DNA from: Streptomyces sp. rh34 | GTDB taxonomy: Bacteria > Actinomycetota > Actinomycetes > Streptomycetales > Streptomycetaceae | NCBI RefSeq assembly: GCF_002551245.1 | Contig: NZ_NTGZ01000002.1 | Span: forward strand, 51,080-115,079 | Length of the DNA: 64,000 nt | Direction: 5' to 3' | Shown: one piece after another, positions 16,531-26,000 of the stretch | How positions within the stretch are numbered: position 1 is the first letter of the stretch | Layout of the letters: each line of letters begins with the position of its first letter | Position numbers and translations under genes: made by a program | The notes under the pieces: generated by a model | The model's input: only the letters and a program-made list of their open reading frames with translations | What the model was told of the DNA's origin: nothing | Database searches by the model: none

Positions 16531-16604
16531 GGGCCTGTGGCGCAGTCTGGTAGCGCACCTCGTTCGCATCGAGGGGGTCTGGGGTTCAAATCCCCACAGG
16601 TCCA
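16531..16604 (+). tRNA. tRNA-Ala (anticodon CGC)
   Basis: A cloverleaf can be drawn: acceptor GGGCCTG pairs with CAGGTCC (one G-U), the D-arm contains GCGCAGTCTGGTAGCGC, the anticodon stem CCTCG/CGAGG holds the loop TTCGCAT with CGC at positions 34-36, and the T-arm is CTGGG-GTTCAAAT-CCCCA. The discriminator base is A and CCA is not encoded. It reads GCG alanine codons. Confidence 0.93.
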
Positions 16605-16639
16605 CAGCGGTCCGTTCACGAGCTAGCTCGGGAACGGTT

Positions 16640-16682
16640 CACGAAATCCCGTCCAGTTACTTCAACTGGGCGGGATTTCGTG
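16640..16682. terminator. 19-bp stem hairpin after tRNA-Ala
   Basis: CACGAAATCCCGTCCAGTT (16640-16658) pairs with AACTGGGCGGGATTTCGTG (16664-16682) with a single G-U pair and a 5-base loop ACTTC. It lies 35 bases beyond the tRNA and is a strong terminator candidate in both directions. Confidence 0.82.
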
Positions 16683-17051
16683 GTTCTCAGGCTTGATACG
16701 ACGCGGCTGCTGCTCGGGGGAGCCCGCTCGGGCCCGTCATCGTCGCGTCCGCGCCGACCCTGCGCATCCGCCTCCGCCTGTACGACCTTCCTTCCCGAGG
16801 GGCGCCCCGTCATTGGCGGGGAAGACCGCCCCCAAGAAGCGGCGCACGCGCCCGGGGAGCTCCGTCGTCGCCATCAAGCGCCCCGGCGAGGGCAGGGCCG
16901 GGCCCTGTTGTAGCGGGTGGCGACATGCCCGGAAGGGTCCGCGACCCCCGGTCGAGGGCCTTGCGCCCTGGCAGGGGGCGCGCCGACGGGATCACCCCTC
17001 ATCGCCGCCAACCGCGACAGCCGCAGGGGTACTTGAAGGGGCGTCACCCTG
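16683..17051. other. Gene-free stretch between tRNA hairpin and efflux operon
   Basis: These 369 bases have short open frames in several phases but none with a ribosome binding site, a recognisable motif or a sensible length. The stretch separates the conserved core block from the accessory genes and may be degraded sequence; I recognise nothing specific in it. Confidence 0.5.
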
Positions 17052-17083
17052 ATGTTAGTTTGCAACATGTTGGTCACTAACAT
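17052..17083. promoter_or_regulatory. Nested palindromic operator before the MFS pump
   Basis: ATGTTAGT (17052-17059) and ACTAACAT (17076-17083) are perfect inverted repeats around a central 8-bp palindrome, AACATGTT (17064-17071), all with the same centre. The site ends 10 bases before the pump start and the pump is co-encoded with a TetR regulator, so it is probably the TetR operator. Confidence 0.75.
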
Positions 17084-17093
17084 GAGGAGCGCG

Positions 17094-18644
17094 ATGGTGC
17101 AGCGACCCGACAGCGCGCGGTGGTGGGTGCTCGGTGTCCTCTGTCTCGCGCTCCTGGTGGTGGGCCTGGACATCACGATTCTGAACGTCGCACTGCCGAC
17201 CATCTCCAGCTCCCTGGGGGCGAGCACGGCTGAGCTTCAGTGGATCGTGGACTCGTACACCCTCGCCTTCGCGGCAGTGATGCTGCCGGCCGGTGTCCTG
17301 GGTGACCGTTACGGACGCAAGAAGGTGCTGCTCCTCGGGCTGGCGACTTTCACCGTGGCGTCGGTGTGGTCCGCGTTGGCCGGGTCGTCCACCGAACTCA
17401 TCGTGGCCCGCACCCTGCTGGGTGCCGGCGCCGCCGTCGTGCTTCCGCTGACACTCGCCTTCGTGGCCGACACCTTCGATGATCGCGAACGCCCCAAGGC
17501 GATCGCGATCATCACCACGGCCTTCGCCGCCGGGCTGCCTCTCGGCCCCATCATCGGCGGCTTCCTGGTCCAGCACTTCTACTGGGGATCGGTCTTCTGG
17601 ATCAACGTTCCCGTGGTCGCTGTGGCCGTCGTGGCCGGGTGGATGCTTCTGCGGGAATCCAGGAGCCCGGCCCCTCCTCCGATGGACGTGGTCGGCCTGA
17701 TTCTGGTCATCGCGAGTGTCGTGGCCCTGGTGTGGGGTTTCATCACCGCCCCGGAGGAAGGCTGGGGGGCGGCGCTCACCATCTGCCTGCTCGGCGGTTC
17801 GGTTCTCCTTCTCCTTGCGTTCTTCGTGTGGGAGGCGCGTACCGGGGACCGGATCGTGGATCCGGCACTGTTCCGCAAGCCCCGTTTCACCTGGGGCACG
17901 ATCGCCGCCGTAGTCGTCTCCATCGCGTTGTTCGCCGTTCTGTTCGTCGTGCCGCTGTTCCTGCAGGGAGTCTCCGGCAACGATGCCTTCGACACGGGGA
18001 TCCGGCTCGTCCCGCTCATGGGCGGCCTCATGGTGACGGGTGCCCTCGCCGGCTTCGTCGACCGGAAGATCGGCACGAAGATCACCGTGGTGGCAGGCCT
18101 CGTGTTGTTGGCAGTGGGACTGGTGCTCCTCTCGCGGGTCGAGGCCGACAGTGGCTACGGCGTGGTCGCGGTCGCGCTCGCTCTGTGCGGGCTCGGTGTG
18201 GGGGCAGCGATGGCACCCGCGATGGAGGCCGTTACCGCGGAGGTCGGTGATGAGTCCGGAGCGGGAGCCGCGGTGGCCAACACGCTGCGGCAGGTCGGCG
18301 GCGCCCTGGCGGTAGCTGTTCTCGGAAGCATGCTGTCCACCGTGTACGCCAACAGGCTCTCCGAAGCCTCGGAGAGCCTGCCGGACGGGACGGTGGAGAC
18401 CGCGAGCGAATCGGTGATGAACGCCGCCGCCATCGCCGACGAACTGGGCCCGGCGGGCGAGGCATTGAGCACGGCCGCCGGGGAGGCGTTCGCCACGGCC
18501 ATGTCCGGCGTCATGATCAGCTGCGCCGTCGTGGTCCTGATCGGTGCGCTTCTCTGCGGCATCTTCCTGCCTGCCCGGGCAGGCGGTACCACCGAGGGAA
18601 GCGCGGTGAAGGCTGGATCGGAAGACCTCGTCGACGTGGAATGA
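17094..18644 (+). CDS. DHA2 (EmrB/QacA-type) MFS drug efflux pump
   Basis: The 516-residue protein has about 14 hydrophobic segments, as in the DHA2 family of proton-driven multidrug exporters. The first-helix motif LDITILNVALPTISSSLG and LQWIVDSYTLAFAAVMLPAG are diagnostic, and loop 2-3 has GDRYGRKK. The ATG at 17094 has GAGGAG 4 bases in front; upstream ATGs lie inside the operator palindrome and lack this. The stop overlaps the start of the TetR gene as ATGA, a self-regulated two-gene unit. It lies 1.1 kb before the polyketide genes and could export their product, but such pairs are often unrelated to neighbouring clusters. Confidence 0.9.
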   Translation: MVQRPDSARWWVLGVLCLALLVVGLDITILNVALPTISSSLGASTAELQWIVDSYTLAFAAVMLPAGVLGDRYGRKKVLLLGLATFTVASVWSALAGSSTELIVARTLLGAGAAVVLPLTLAFVADTFDDRERPKAIAIITTAFAAGLPLGPIIGGFLVQHFYWGSVFWINVPVVAVAVVAGWMLLRESRSPAPPPMDVVGLILVIASVVALVWGFITAPEEGWGAALTICLLGGSVLLLLAFFVWEARTGDRIVDPALFRKPRFTWGTIAAVVVSIALFAVLFVVPLFLQGVSGNDAFDTGIRLVPLMGGLMVTGALAGFVDRKIGTKITVVAGLVLLAVGLVLLSRVEADSGYGVVAVALALCGLGVGAAMAPAMEAVTAEVGDESGAGAAVANTLRQVGGALAVAVLGSMLSTVYANRLSEASESLPDGTVETASESVMNAAAIADELGPAGEALSTAAGEAFATAMSGVMISCAVVVLIGALLCGIFLPARAGGTTEGSAVKAGSEDLVDVE

Positions 18645-19255
18645 TCCGGGCCATGACGGGTTCAGAGGGCAAGTCCGACTGGCGTGAGCGCAAGAAGGCC
18701 GCCACACGTCGCACTCTGCAGAGCCACGCGATGCGCCTCTTCCTCGAGAAGGGGTACGAGGCGACGAAGGTGGAGGAGATCGCGGCTGCGGCAGGAGTGT
18801 CGACGATGACCTTCTTCCGCTACTTCCCCACGAAGGAGCACGCGGCCGCCGAGGACGACTACGACTTCCTGATCACGCAGCTGGTCGAGGACTGTTCTGC
18901 GGGTGAGCCGCTCGTACGGCGGATCCACACCGCGCTCCGGGGCGGGCTGGCGCAGGTCTACGCGGCTGACCGGCAGGCGCTGCTCGACCGCACTCGGCTG
19001 GTCCTGATGACGCCGGCGCTCCAGGGGAGAATGTGGCAGAACCAGGCGATCACTCAGCAGCACATCGTCCAGGCGCTTTCCCGGGAGGACGAGACCGAGA
19101 AAGATCCTCTCCGGATCAAAGTGCTGGTCGCAGCGAGCCTTGCCGTCGCCACGACCGCGATTCTGGAATGGGCCGCGGCGCCGGCTGAGGCGGAGTTGCC
19201 CGATCTCATCGACGCTGCGTTCGCGACGCTGGAGGCAGCGCAGCACCAGCCGTGA
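18641..19255 (+). CDS. TetR-family transcriptional repressor
   Basis: The N-terminal helix-turn-helix is clear: KAATRRTLQSHAMRLFLEKG, then YEATKVEEIAAAAGVSTMTF and FRYFPTKEHAAAED, within residues 15-70. The variable C-terminal ligand domain runs to residue 204. The ATG at 18641 overlaps the pump stop codon; ATG 18653 is the alternative start. It likely binds the palindrome at 17052-17083 and is released when a pump substrate binds, so it would also regulate itself. Whether it senses the polyketide is unknown. Confidence 0.9.
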   Translation: MIRAMTGSEGKSDWRERKKAATRRTLQSHAMRLFLEKGYEATKVEEIAAAAGVSTMTFFRYFPTKEHAAAEDDYDFLITQLVEDCSAGEPLVRRIHTALRGGLAQVYAADRQALLDRTRLVLMTPALQGRMWQNQAITQQHIVQALSREDETEKDPLRIKVLVAASLAVATTAILEWAAAPAEAELPDLIDAAFATLEAAQHQP

Positions 19256-19749
19256 CCTCGAAGGTTGGTCATGTCGCTTCTCGGTATCCGCGAAGCGCTC
19301 CTCCGTAAGACGCTGAGCCGCTTCCCCGTCGAGCGAGTCAACCCGGATCCTGTTACTCATCGGTATATCCATCCGGCGAGCTACATAGTCGAATCCCTAA
19401 CGCCGGTAAGCCTTGAGAGCGGCGCCTGATCCTATGTAAGCTCCGTCGTGTCGGGATCAGTCACCTGGACGACTCGACGGCAACGGGGTGGGGGTTTCAG
19501 GTGAGGTTAGGCGTTGGCCGGTGAAGATTTTCACCGGCTAGAGTGCCTGCGCTCGGCTGACGAGCAGCAGTTTTGGCAGCGCTATCTCCCGAATCGATGC
19601 GTACGGGACTGACGGAGCGATCCGCTCTGCGCGTCGAGCTCGGTAACCATCTGCTGCGTCATGGAGCCCGAGGGTGTGCTGAATTCGTGCGCGCACACTC
19701 AGGCAGTCATTCAGCGTGAGGGATTGAGGTAGCCAACGGGGGGCTTGTC
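19256..19749. other. Leader region upstream of the PKS operon
   Basis: These 494 bases are noticeably less GC-rich than the flanking coding DNA in places and hold no convincing gene. They contain the inverted repeat at 19517-19538 and end with GGGGGG six bases before the first PKS-cluster start. The promoter for the whole 44-kb operon most likely lies here. Confidence 0.6.
19517..19538. promoter_or_regulatory. Inverted repeat in the PKS leader (operator candidate)
   Basis: GCCGGTGAA and TTCACCGGC form a perfect 9-bp inverted repeat around GATT, immediately followed by TAGAGT, which resembles a -10 hexamer. It could be a regulator binding site overlapping the promoter or a short RNA hairpin. 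Confidence 0.5.
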
Positions 19750-22700
19750 GTGTCCGAATCCTTAGTTTTTATGTTCTCCGGCCAGGGGTCTCAATATTAC
19801 GGGATGGGCCGGGAGTTGTGGCGCTCAAATCCAGCCTTTGCGCGTTCGATGCGGTCTTTGGACGCGGTGTTCGCGGACGCTGGACTGCCAGGCGTTCTGC
19901 GAGAGATCTACCGGGAGGACCGGGGGGCTGCGCACCCGTTCGATCAACTCAGGTACACGCATCCGGCGATCCTGATGGTGGAGCTCTCCCTGGTGGAGAT
20001 GGTCCGGGCTGAGGGGATCCAGCCCGACCGCGTGCTGGGGGCGAGTCTGGGCGAGTTCGCGGCTGCGGCGGCGGCCGACGTACTGGACGTCGAGGACCTG
20101 GCCCGCTCGATCGCGGCGCAAGTGCGGCTGGTGGACCGGCACTGCCCGCCCGGCAGCATGATCGCTGTCCTGGATGACATCCGTAAATACCGGAAAGGCG
20201 GCCACGAAGGGCCCCTTGACGAGAGCCTCTGTGGAGGGCTCGAACTGGCTGCGGTCAATTTCGGCCATCACTTCGTGCTCACCGGAGAACCGGGGCAAGT
20301 AGCGCGGGAGGAAGCCCGGCTCAAGGCGAGCGGAGTGCTCTGCCAAGTGCTGCCGGTGACCTTTGCCTTTCACTCGCGGCTCATGGACGTGGCGGCAGAG
20401 CCCTACCGGCAAGCACTGTCCGGTCTCACCGTGCGCCGGCCAGGCGTGCCCTTCGTCTCCTGCGCCACCGGGGCGGCCATGGATGATCTCGGAGTCGACC
20501 ATTTCTGGCGCATGGTCAGGGAACCGATCAACTTCCAGAAAGCGATCCGCTCGCTGGAAGACCAAGGCGATCCATGTCTCTACGTCGACCTCGGGCCCTC
20601 TGCGACCATGTCCAATTTCGCTGCACGGAATCTGTCCGAGAATTCCCGTTCCAGGTCTGTCGCGCTGATCGACCCGTTCGCTCGAGAAGGGCATGGGCTG
20701 GAGCGCCTGCGGAAGCTGTCCAGGCGTTCCCGACGTGCCCTGTCAGGAAAAACCACAAACCGTGGAGAGCGCATGAAGGCAATCATCTTTCCCGGCCAGG
20801 GTTCGCAGTCCCGCGGAATGGGAGGTGATCTCTTCGCCCGCTTTCCGGAGCTGGTTTCCGGCGCCGATGATGTTCTCGGATACTCGATAGCGGACCTCTG
20901 CAAGGAGGACGCGGACCGCCGACTGGATCTGACTGAATTCACTCAGCCTGCTCTCTATGCCGTTTCGGCACTGGCCCATCTGGACAGGACGGGCGGGGGA
21001 TGGCATGGGGCCGGCTTCTTCGCAGGTCATAGCCTCGGCGAGTACACAGCGCTCTTCGCCGCAGGCGCGTTCGACTTCCTGACGGGCCTGCGTCTGGTCA
21101 AGGAGCGGGGTCGCCTGATGGGCACGGTCAGGAACGGTGGTATGGCGGCGGTCGTCGGAATGGGTGAGGAGCGGATCGCATCGGTCCTGGCGGACGCCGG
21201 CCTCACCGAAATCGACATCGCCAACTACAACTCAGCCGACCAGGTGATCATCTCCGGGCCCAAAAACATCGTTCACGGTGCACGCGACGTGTTCACCGCA
21301 GCCGGAGCCAGCGGCTTTGTCCCCCTCCGGGTGAGTGGCGCCTTTCACTCACGCCACATGGCCTCCGTCCAGAGGGAGTTCGAAAGGTTCCTTGAGGGGG
21401 TCACCTTCGGGAGGCTTTCCGTGCCCGTCATCGCGAATGTCACGGGGCGGGAGTACGAACAGGACAGTGTGCGTCGCCTGCTGTCCGAGCAACTGGTCCG
21501 TCCGGTCCGATGGGAACAGAGCGTCAGACACCTCTTGGCGCAAGGCGTCACCGAGTTCGAAGAGGTCGGTCCGGGCACGGTTCTGACCCGACTGGTCGGC
21601 AAGATCCGGGAAACGACCGCACCAGTGCCGACGCTCCCGTCGCCCAGGCCCGCACCGGCTCCGGCGCCCGCCCCGCAGGCGGTTCGGGAAGCGGTGGAGG
21701 TCGGCCGAGACACAGCCGACGAGACGTCAGGCCCGCAGTCGCTCGGAAGTGCCGCGTTCCGGCGTGCCTACGGCGCCAGGTACGCCTACGTCTGCGGTTC
21801 GATGTACCGCGGTATCGCCTCCGAGGAGCTGGTCATACGCGCGGCCCGCGCTGGGCTGCTCGCCTTCTTCGGCAGTGGTGGTCTGGAGCAGGACCGTATC
21901 GCTTCGGCCATCACGCGCATCGTGGCCGGAGTCGGTACCGACGCCCCGTTCGGGGTGAACCTGGTCCACAATCCGACCTTCCCCGCGACGGAGGACGACA
22001 CGGTCCGGCTGCTGCTCTCACGCGGGATCCGGGCCGTGGAGGCCTCTGCCTTCATGAGGGTCACCCGGGCGCTCGTGCACTACCGGCTCAGCGGGCTCAC
22101 CAAGGGCCCGGACGGCGAGGTGAGAATCGCCAACCGGATCCTCGCCAAGGTCTCCCGGCCGGAAGTGGCCGAGAGCTTCCTGAGCCCTCCACCGGAGCGG
22201 CTGGTCGGGCTCCTTGAACAGGAAGGGCTGATCACCGCCGAACAGGCGGCACTGGCGGCGGGGGTGCCCATGGCGGACGACCTGTGTGTCGAGGCGGACT
22301 CCGGAGGGCACACGGACCGCGGGAATCTCATGGTGCTGCTCCCGACCATGTTGCGCCTCCGTGACCGCATGGCGGAGGAGCTCGGCTACCCGGCACGGGT
22401 GCGGGTGGGAGCCGCGGGCGGGATCGGGACGCCGGAGGCAGCCGCGGCGGCGTTCCTGCTGGGCGCCGACTTCGTACTCACCGGCTCGATCAACCAGTGC
22501 ACGGTCGAAGCCGACATGAGCGACCTCGCCAAGGACATGCTGCAGCAGATCAACGTGCAGGACACCGATTACGCCCCGGCCGGGGACATGTTCGAGATCG
22601 GCGCGCAGGTGCAGGTCCTCAAGCGCGGTGTGTTCTTCCCCGCCCGCGCGAGGAAGCTCCACGAGTTGTACCGGCGTCACGAATCGCTGGAAGAGATCGA

Positions 22701-23079
22701 TCCGGAGACGCGCGCGTTGATCGAGCAGCGCTACTTCCGCAGGTCACTGGATGACGTCTGGCAGGAGACGAGGGACTACTTCGCCCGGCGGGAGCCCAAG
22801 GAGCTGGAGAAGGCCGAGCAGAACCCCAAGCACCGGATGGCCCTGGTGTTCCGGTGGTACTTCGGTCACAGCCAGCGGGCCGCCATGGCCGGATCGGCCG
22901 ACAACCGCGTGGACTTCCAAGTGCACTGCGGTCCCGCCCTGGGCGCCTTCAACCAATGGGTCAAGGGCACGCGGATGGAGAGCTGGCGCGAGCGCCACGT
23001 CGACGAGATCGGAACCCGGTTGATGGAGGCGGCCGCCCGGCAACTGAACGCCACGCCCGTGCGGGAGGCCGGCCGATGA
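19750..23079 (+). CDS. Stand-alone tandem acyltransferase-enoyl reductase (AT-AT-ER) for trans-AT PKS
   Basis: The 1109-residue protein supplies functions missing from the PKS modules. AT1 (about residues 5-300) has GQGSQ and an active-site GASLG (Ser99) with His208. AT2 (about 342-630) has GQGSQSRGMGG, the malonyl-type GHSLGEYTALFAAGAF (Ser428) and GAFHS (His533), and is the likely malonyl-CoA:ACP transacylase loading every module. The C-terminal part (about 665-1100) is a PfaD-like FMN-dependent trans-enoyl reductase (FRRAYGARYAYVCGSMYRGI, RVRVGAAGGIGTPEAAAAAF). AT1 with Ala instead of His in GHSxG resembles the proofreading acyl hydrolases of such clusters. The GTG start has GGGGGG in front. 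The stop overlaps the start of the next PKS gene (ATGA). Confidence 0.93.
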   Translation: MSESLVFMFSGQGSQYYGMGRELWRSNPAFARSMRSLDAVFADAGLPGVLREIYREDRGAAHPFDQLRYTHPAILMVELSLVEMVRAEGIQPDRVLGASLGEFAAAAAADVLDVEDLARSIAAQVRLVDRHCPPGSMIAVLDDIRKYRKGGHEGPLDESLCGGLELAAVNFGHHFVLTGEPGQVAREEARLKASGVLCQVLPVTFAFHSRLMDVAAEPYRQALSGLTVRRPGVPFVSCATGAAMDDLGVDHFWRMVREPINFQKAIRSLEDQGDPCLYVDLGPSATMSNFAARNLSENSRSRSVALIDPFAREGHGLERLRKLSRRSRRALSGKTTNRGERMKAIIFPGQGSQSRGMGGDLFARFPELVSGADDVLGYSIADLCKEDADRRLDLTEFTQPALYAVSALAHLDRTGGGWHGAGFFAGHSLGEYTALFAAGAFDFLTGLRLVKERGRLMGTVRNGGMAAVVGMGEERIASVLADAGLTEIDIANYNSADQVIISGPKNIVHGARDVFTAAGASGFVPLRVSGAFHSRHMASVQREFERFLEGVTFGRLSVPVIANVTGREYEQDSVRRLLSEQLVRPVRWEQSVRHLLAQGVTEFEEVGPGTVLTRLVGKIRETTAPVPTLPSPRPAPAPAPAPQAVREAVEVGRDTADETSGPQSLGSAAFRRAYGARYAYVCGSMYRGIASEELVIRAARAGLLAFFGSGGLEQDRIASAITRIVAGVGTDAPFGVNLVHNPTFPATEDDTVRLLLSRGIRAVEASAFMRVTRALVHYRLSGLTKGPDGEVRIANRILAKVSRPEVAESFLSPPPERLVGLLEQEGLITAEQAALAAGVPMADDLCVEADSGGHTDRGNLMVLLPTMLRLRDRMAEELGYPARVRVGAAGGIGTPEAAAAAFLLGADFVLTGSINQCTVEADMSDLAKDMLQQINVQDTDYAPAGDMFEIGAQVQVLKRGVFFPARARKLHELYRRHESLEEIDPETRALIEQRYFRRSLDDVWQETRDYFARREPKELEKAEQNPKHRMALVFRWYFGHSQRAAMAGSADNRVDFQVHCGPALGAFNQWVKGTRMESWRERHVDEIGTRLMEAAARQLNATPVREAGR

Positions 23080-26000
23080 CCGGTTCGGACGGATCTCGCG
23101 ACAAGGCCACGGACAGCATGACGGGTCGCATAGCAGTCGTCGGCATCGGCTGCCGGCTCCCCGGCGCGGAGGACCAGAACGCCTACTGGTCCAATCTCCA
23201 CGCGGGAGTCTGCTCAGTCGGCGAGGTGCCCCCCGACCGCTGGGACATCGGACGCCACTACTCACCCGACATCTCCGTCCCCCACACCTCCGTCAGCAAG
23301 TGGTGCGGCCTCATCGACCGCCCCTACGCCTTCGACCATGCCTTCTTCCGAGTTCCGCCGAAGGACGCGGCGCTCATGGACCCCCAGCAGCGTCTGCTGC
23401 TGGAGGAGACCTGGCACTGTGTCGAGGACGCCGGCATCCCCATGGCCGACCTGAGTCACGCCCGTACCTCCGTGTACGTCGGAGTGATGGCGCGGGACCA
23501 CCTCCAGGAGGCCGCCAAGGACGGCGCACCGGTGGAGAGCCACTCGGGACTGGGAGGCTACGACTGCCTGCTGGCGAACCGTGTCTCCCACTTCTTCGGC
23601 CTGCGGGGTGCCAGCATCTCCATCGATGCCGCCTGCGCCTCATCGCTCGTGGCCGTACACGCCGGTTCACAGGCACTGCGCACCGGAGAGGCCGATTACG
23701 TTCTGGCCGGCGGCGTCAGCCTGAACCTCCACCCCTGGAAGTACATCTCGTTCTCCAAGGCACGGATGCTCAGCCCCGAGGGCCGGTGCAAGACCTTCTC
23801 CCAGGACGCGGACGGATACGTGCCGGGAGACGGCGTCGCGATGGTGCTCCTGCGCCGCCTGGAAGACGCCGTGCGCGAGGGCAACCACATCTACGGGGTC
23901 CTGGCCGGAAGCGCCGTCAACCACGTCGGCCGTCGCGACACCATCACCGCTCCCAGCCTCGCATCCCAGCGCGACGTCGTCTCGACCGCGCTCACCCGTG
24001 CCGGCTGGGACCCGCGGACCGTCACGTACGTGGAGGCGCACGGAACCGGCACCTCGCTGGGCGACCCGATCGAGGTGGAGGCGCTGCGGGGCGTGTACGC
24101 GGCGGCGTCGGAGAACACCGGCTGGTGCCGCATCGGGTCGGTGAAGCCCAACATCGGGCACCTGGAGGCCGCGGCGGGGATCGCCGGGCTGATCAAGGTC
24201 CTGATGATGATGCGCGCGCGGACGATCCCTCCGAGCATCGGCATCCGCGAACTCAACCCGCTGATCCGATTCGACAAAAGCCCCTTCCAGGTGGCACGGG
24301 AAAGCTCCGCCTGGTCACCGCACGAGGAGGACGAACTCCTTCGCGCCGGTGTCAGCTCCTTCGGCATGGGCGGCGTGAACGCACACGTCCTCGTGGAGGA
24401 GTTCGCCGGCGCCCGGGCCGGCGCCAAGGAGCCCGCACGGGCCGGTGGCAGTCGCCGCGCGGGCACCGGACGCCACCCGTTCATGCTGTCGGCCCGCAGT
24501 CCCGAGGCCCTGGAACGGCTTCTCGACCGCTGGCGCGAGGAGCCCGGGCAGCACGGATGGACGTCAGAACCGGCCGCCGATGTCTGCCGGACGCTTTCCG
24601 TGGGGCGTGAGCACTTTCCGTACCGCGTCGGAGGCCTCGTCTCCGACGCCGGGGACATCACCGCCCTGGTCGATGCGGCCGCACCACCCCAAGAAGCCGT
24701 GACGGACCGTTCCTGGCTGCTGCGTGTGGGCCTGCTCGCCGTCCCCTCCCGTCGACAACTGCGGGAGCTTCTGGCCTCCCCGCTCTACACGGAAGCCGTC
24801 ACCGGCCTGCGCAAGCAGTCGCCCGAGGGTGCGAAGGCCTTGCGGGACCTGCGCCAGGGCAGCGGCGGGCCGGGCGACGAGGTCGTTTTCACCTACCTGA
24901 CCGTCCGCGCTCTGCTGCACGCGGGGTTCGCCCCGGAGTCGGTCACCGCGTACGGCCCCGGTGTCTGGGCCGCGCTCGCGGCCGTCGACGCCCTGGACGT
25001 TCCGGTCGCCGCCGCGCTCGCCCAGGGTGCCGGGCCCAGCACCGCCGTTCCGCTCCGTGCCCCGCGCATTCCCTTCACCGAACCGGTGAACGGCCAGGTC
25101 CTGCACCCCTACCGGCTCGACACGGACTATCTGACGGGCCTCCGGGCCGACCTGCGCGTGAGCGACGAGGAGTCCGCGCGCGTGCACGACCGCGCCCGTC
25201 GCCTCGCTGACGACCAGCACACCTTCCGCGGCCACATCAAGGAATGGGACCACCTCCTGGCAGAGCGGCAGGGGACAGGCCCCGGGTTGCCCACGGGCGG
25301 TGACGCCTGGCACACCGCGGCCGCCGACCCTTCCGACCCGGGCCGCACGCTGCGCGTGCTGGCCGCCGAGAACGCCCTCGACCTCCTGCACAAGAAGTGG
25401 GACATGGTCCACGAACGCGAGGTCGACAGCGCCCCGGTACGGGATCTTCTGGATCTGCTGTCCCATGGCGTCCTGACCCGGCAGGACGCCATCGCCCTCG
25501 TCCTGGGGGACGACTCGGAGCTTGCCGAGACAGCAGAGCGGGCCCGGCAGCGTACGAAGCTGCTGCCGGACGACGAAGGCGTTCCCCTGCTGCGGTCCCG
25601 CACCGGGACGAGCGTCGACTCCGACGACGTGTGCGCATGGGCCTCCGCCACCGCGACCGCCTCCGGGACGCACCGCCCGCAGGAGGCCGTTCTCTCCGTC
25701 GGAGCCGGTCTGCCCCTCTCGGCGGACGTCGTCGTCGACGGGGACGATGACCTCGCCGACGTGCTCGCCGGACCGCTGCTGAACCTCTGGCTGCGTGGCG
25801 TTCCCCTCGACTGGCGCCGCACGGCAACAGGGGCCCGGGGCAGGCTGCTGCCTCTGCCCACGACGGAGTTCGTCCGGAGCGAGCACCGGCTGGAGCGGCA
25901 CCCCGCCCCTCGGCCCGCCCTCGCCGCCTCGGGCACTCCCACAGCGGCCGGCCCGGATCGAGCCGTGACGCTCCGGGAACTGTCCCGGCAGATCGAGGCC

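Noticed and set aside
16683-17051. Short frames after the tRNA as an integrase remnant
   Set aside because: No integrase motif could be read in any frame.
19256-19372. Possible minus-strand gene fragment starting at 19372 (MDIPMSNRIRVDSLDGEAAQ)
   Set aside because: It has only about 40 plausible residues before running antisense into the TetR gene, no ribosome binding site and no recognised family.
22854-23075. Upstream extension of the PKS 1 frame
   Set aside because: It lies inside the AT-AT-ER gene in another phase, has no family similarity, and the ATG at 23076 with ATGA overlap precedes the KS directly.
20773-23079. AT2-ER as a separate gene starting at ATG 20773
   Set aside because: The frame is continuous with AT1 and no stop intervenes. 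A second internal start cannot be excluded, but the fusion is the simpler reading.
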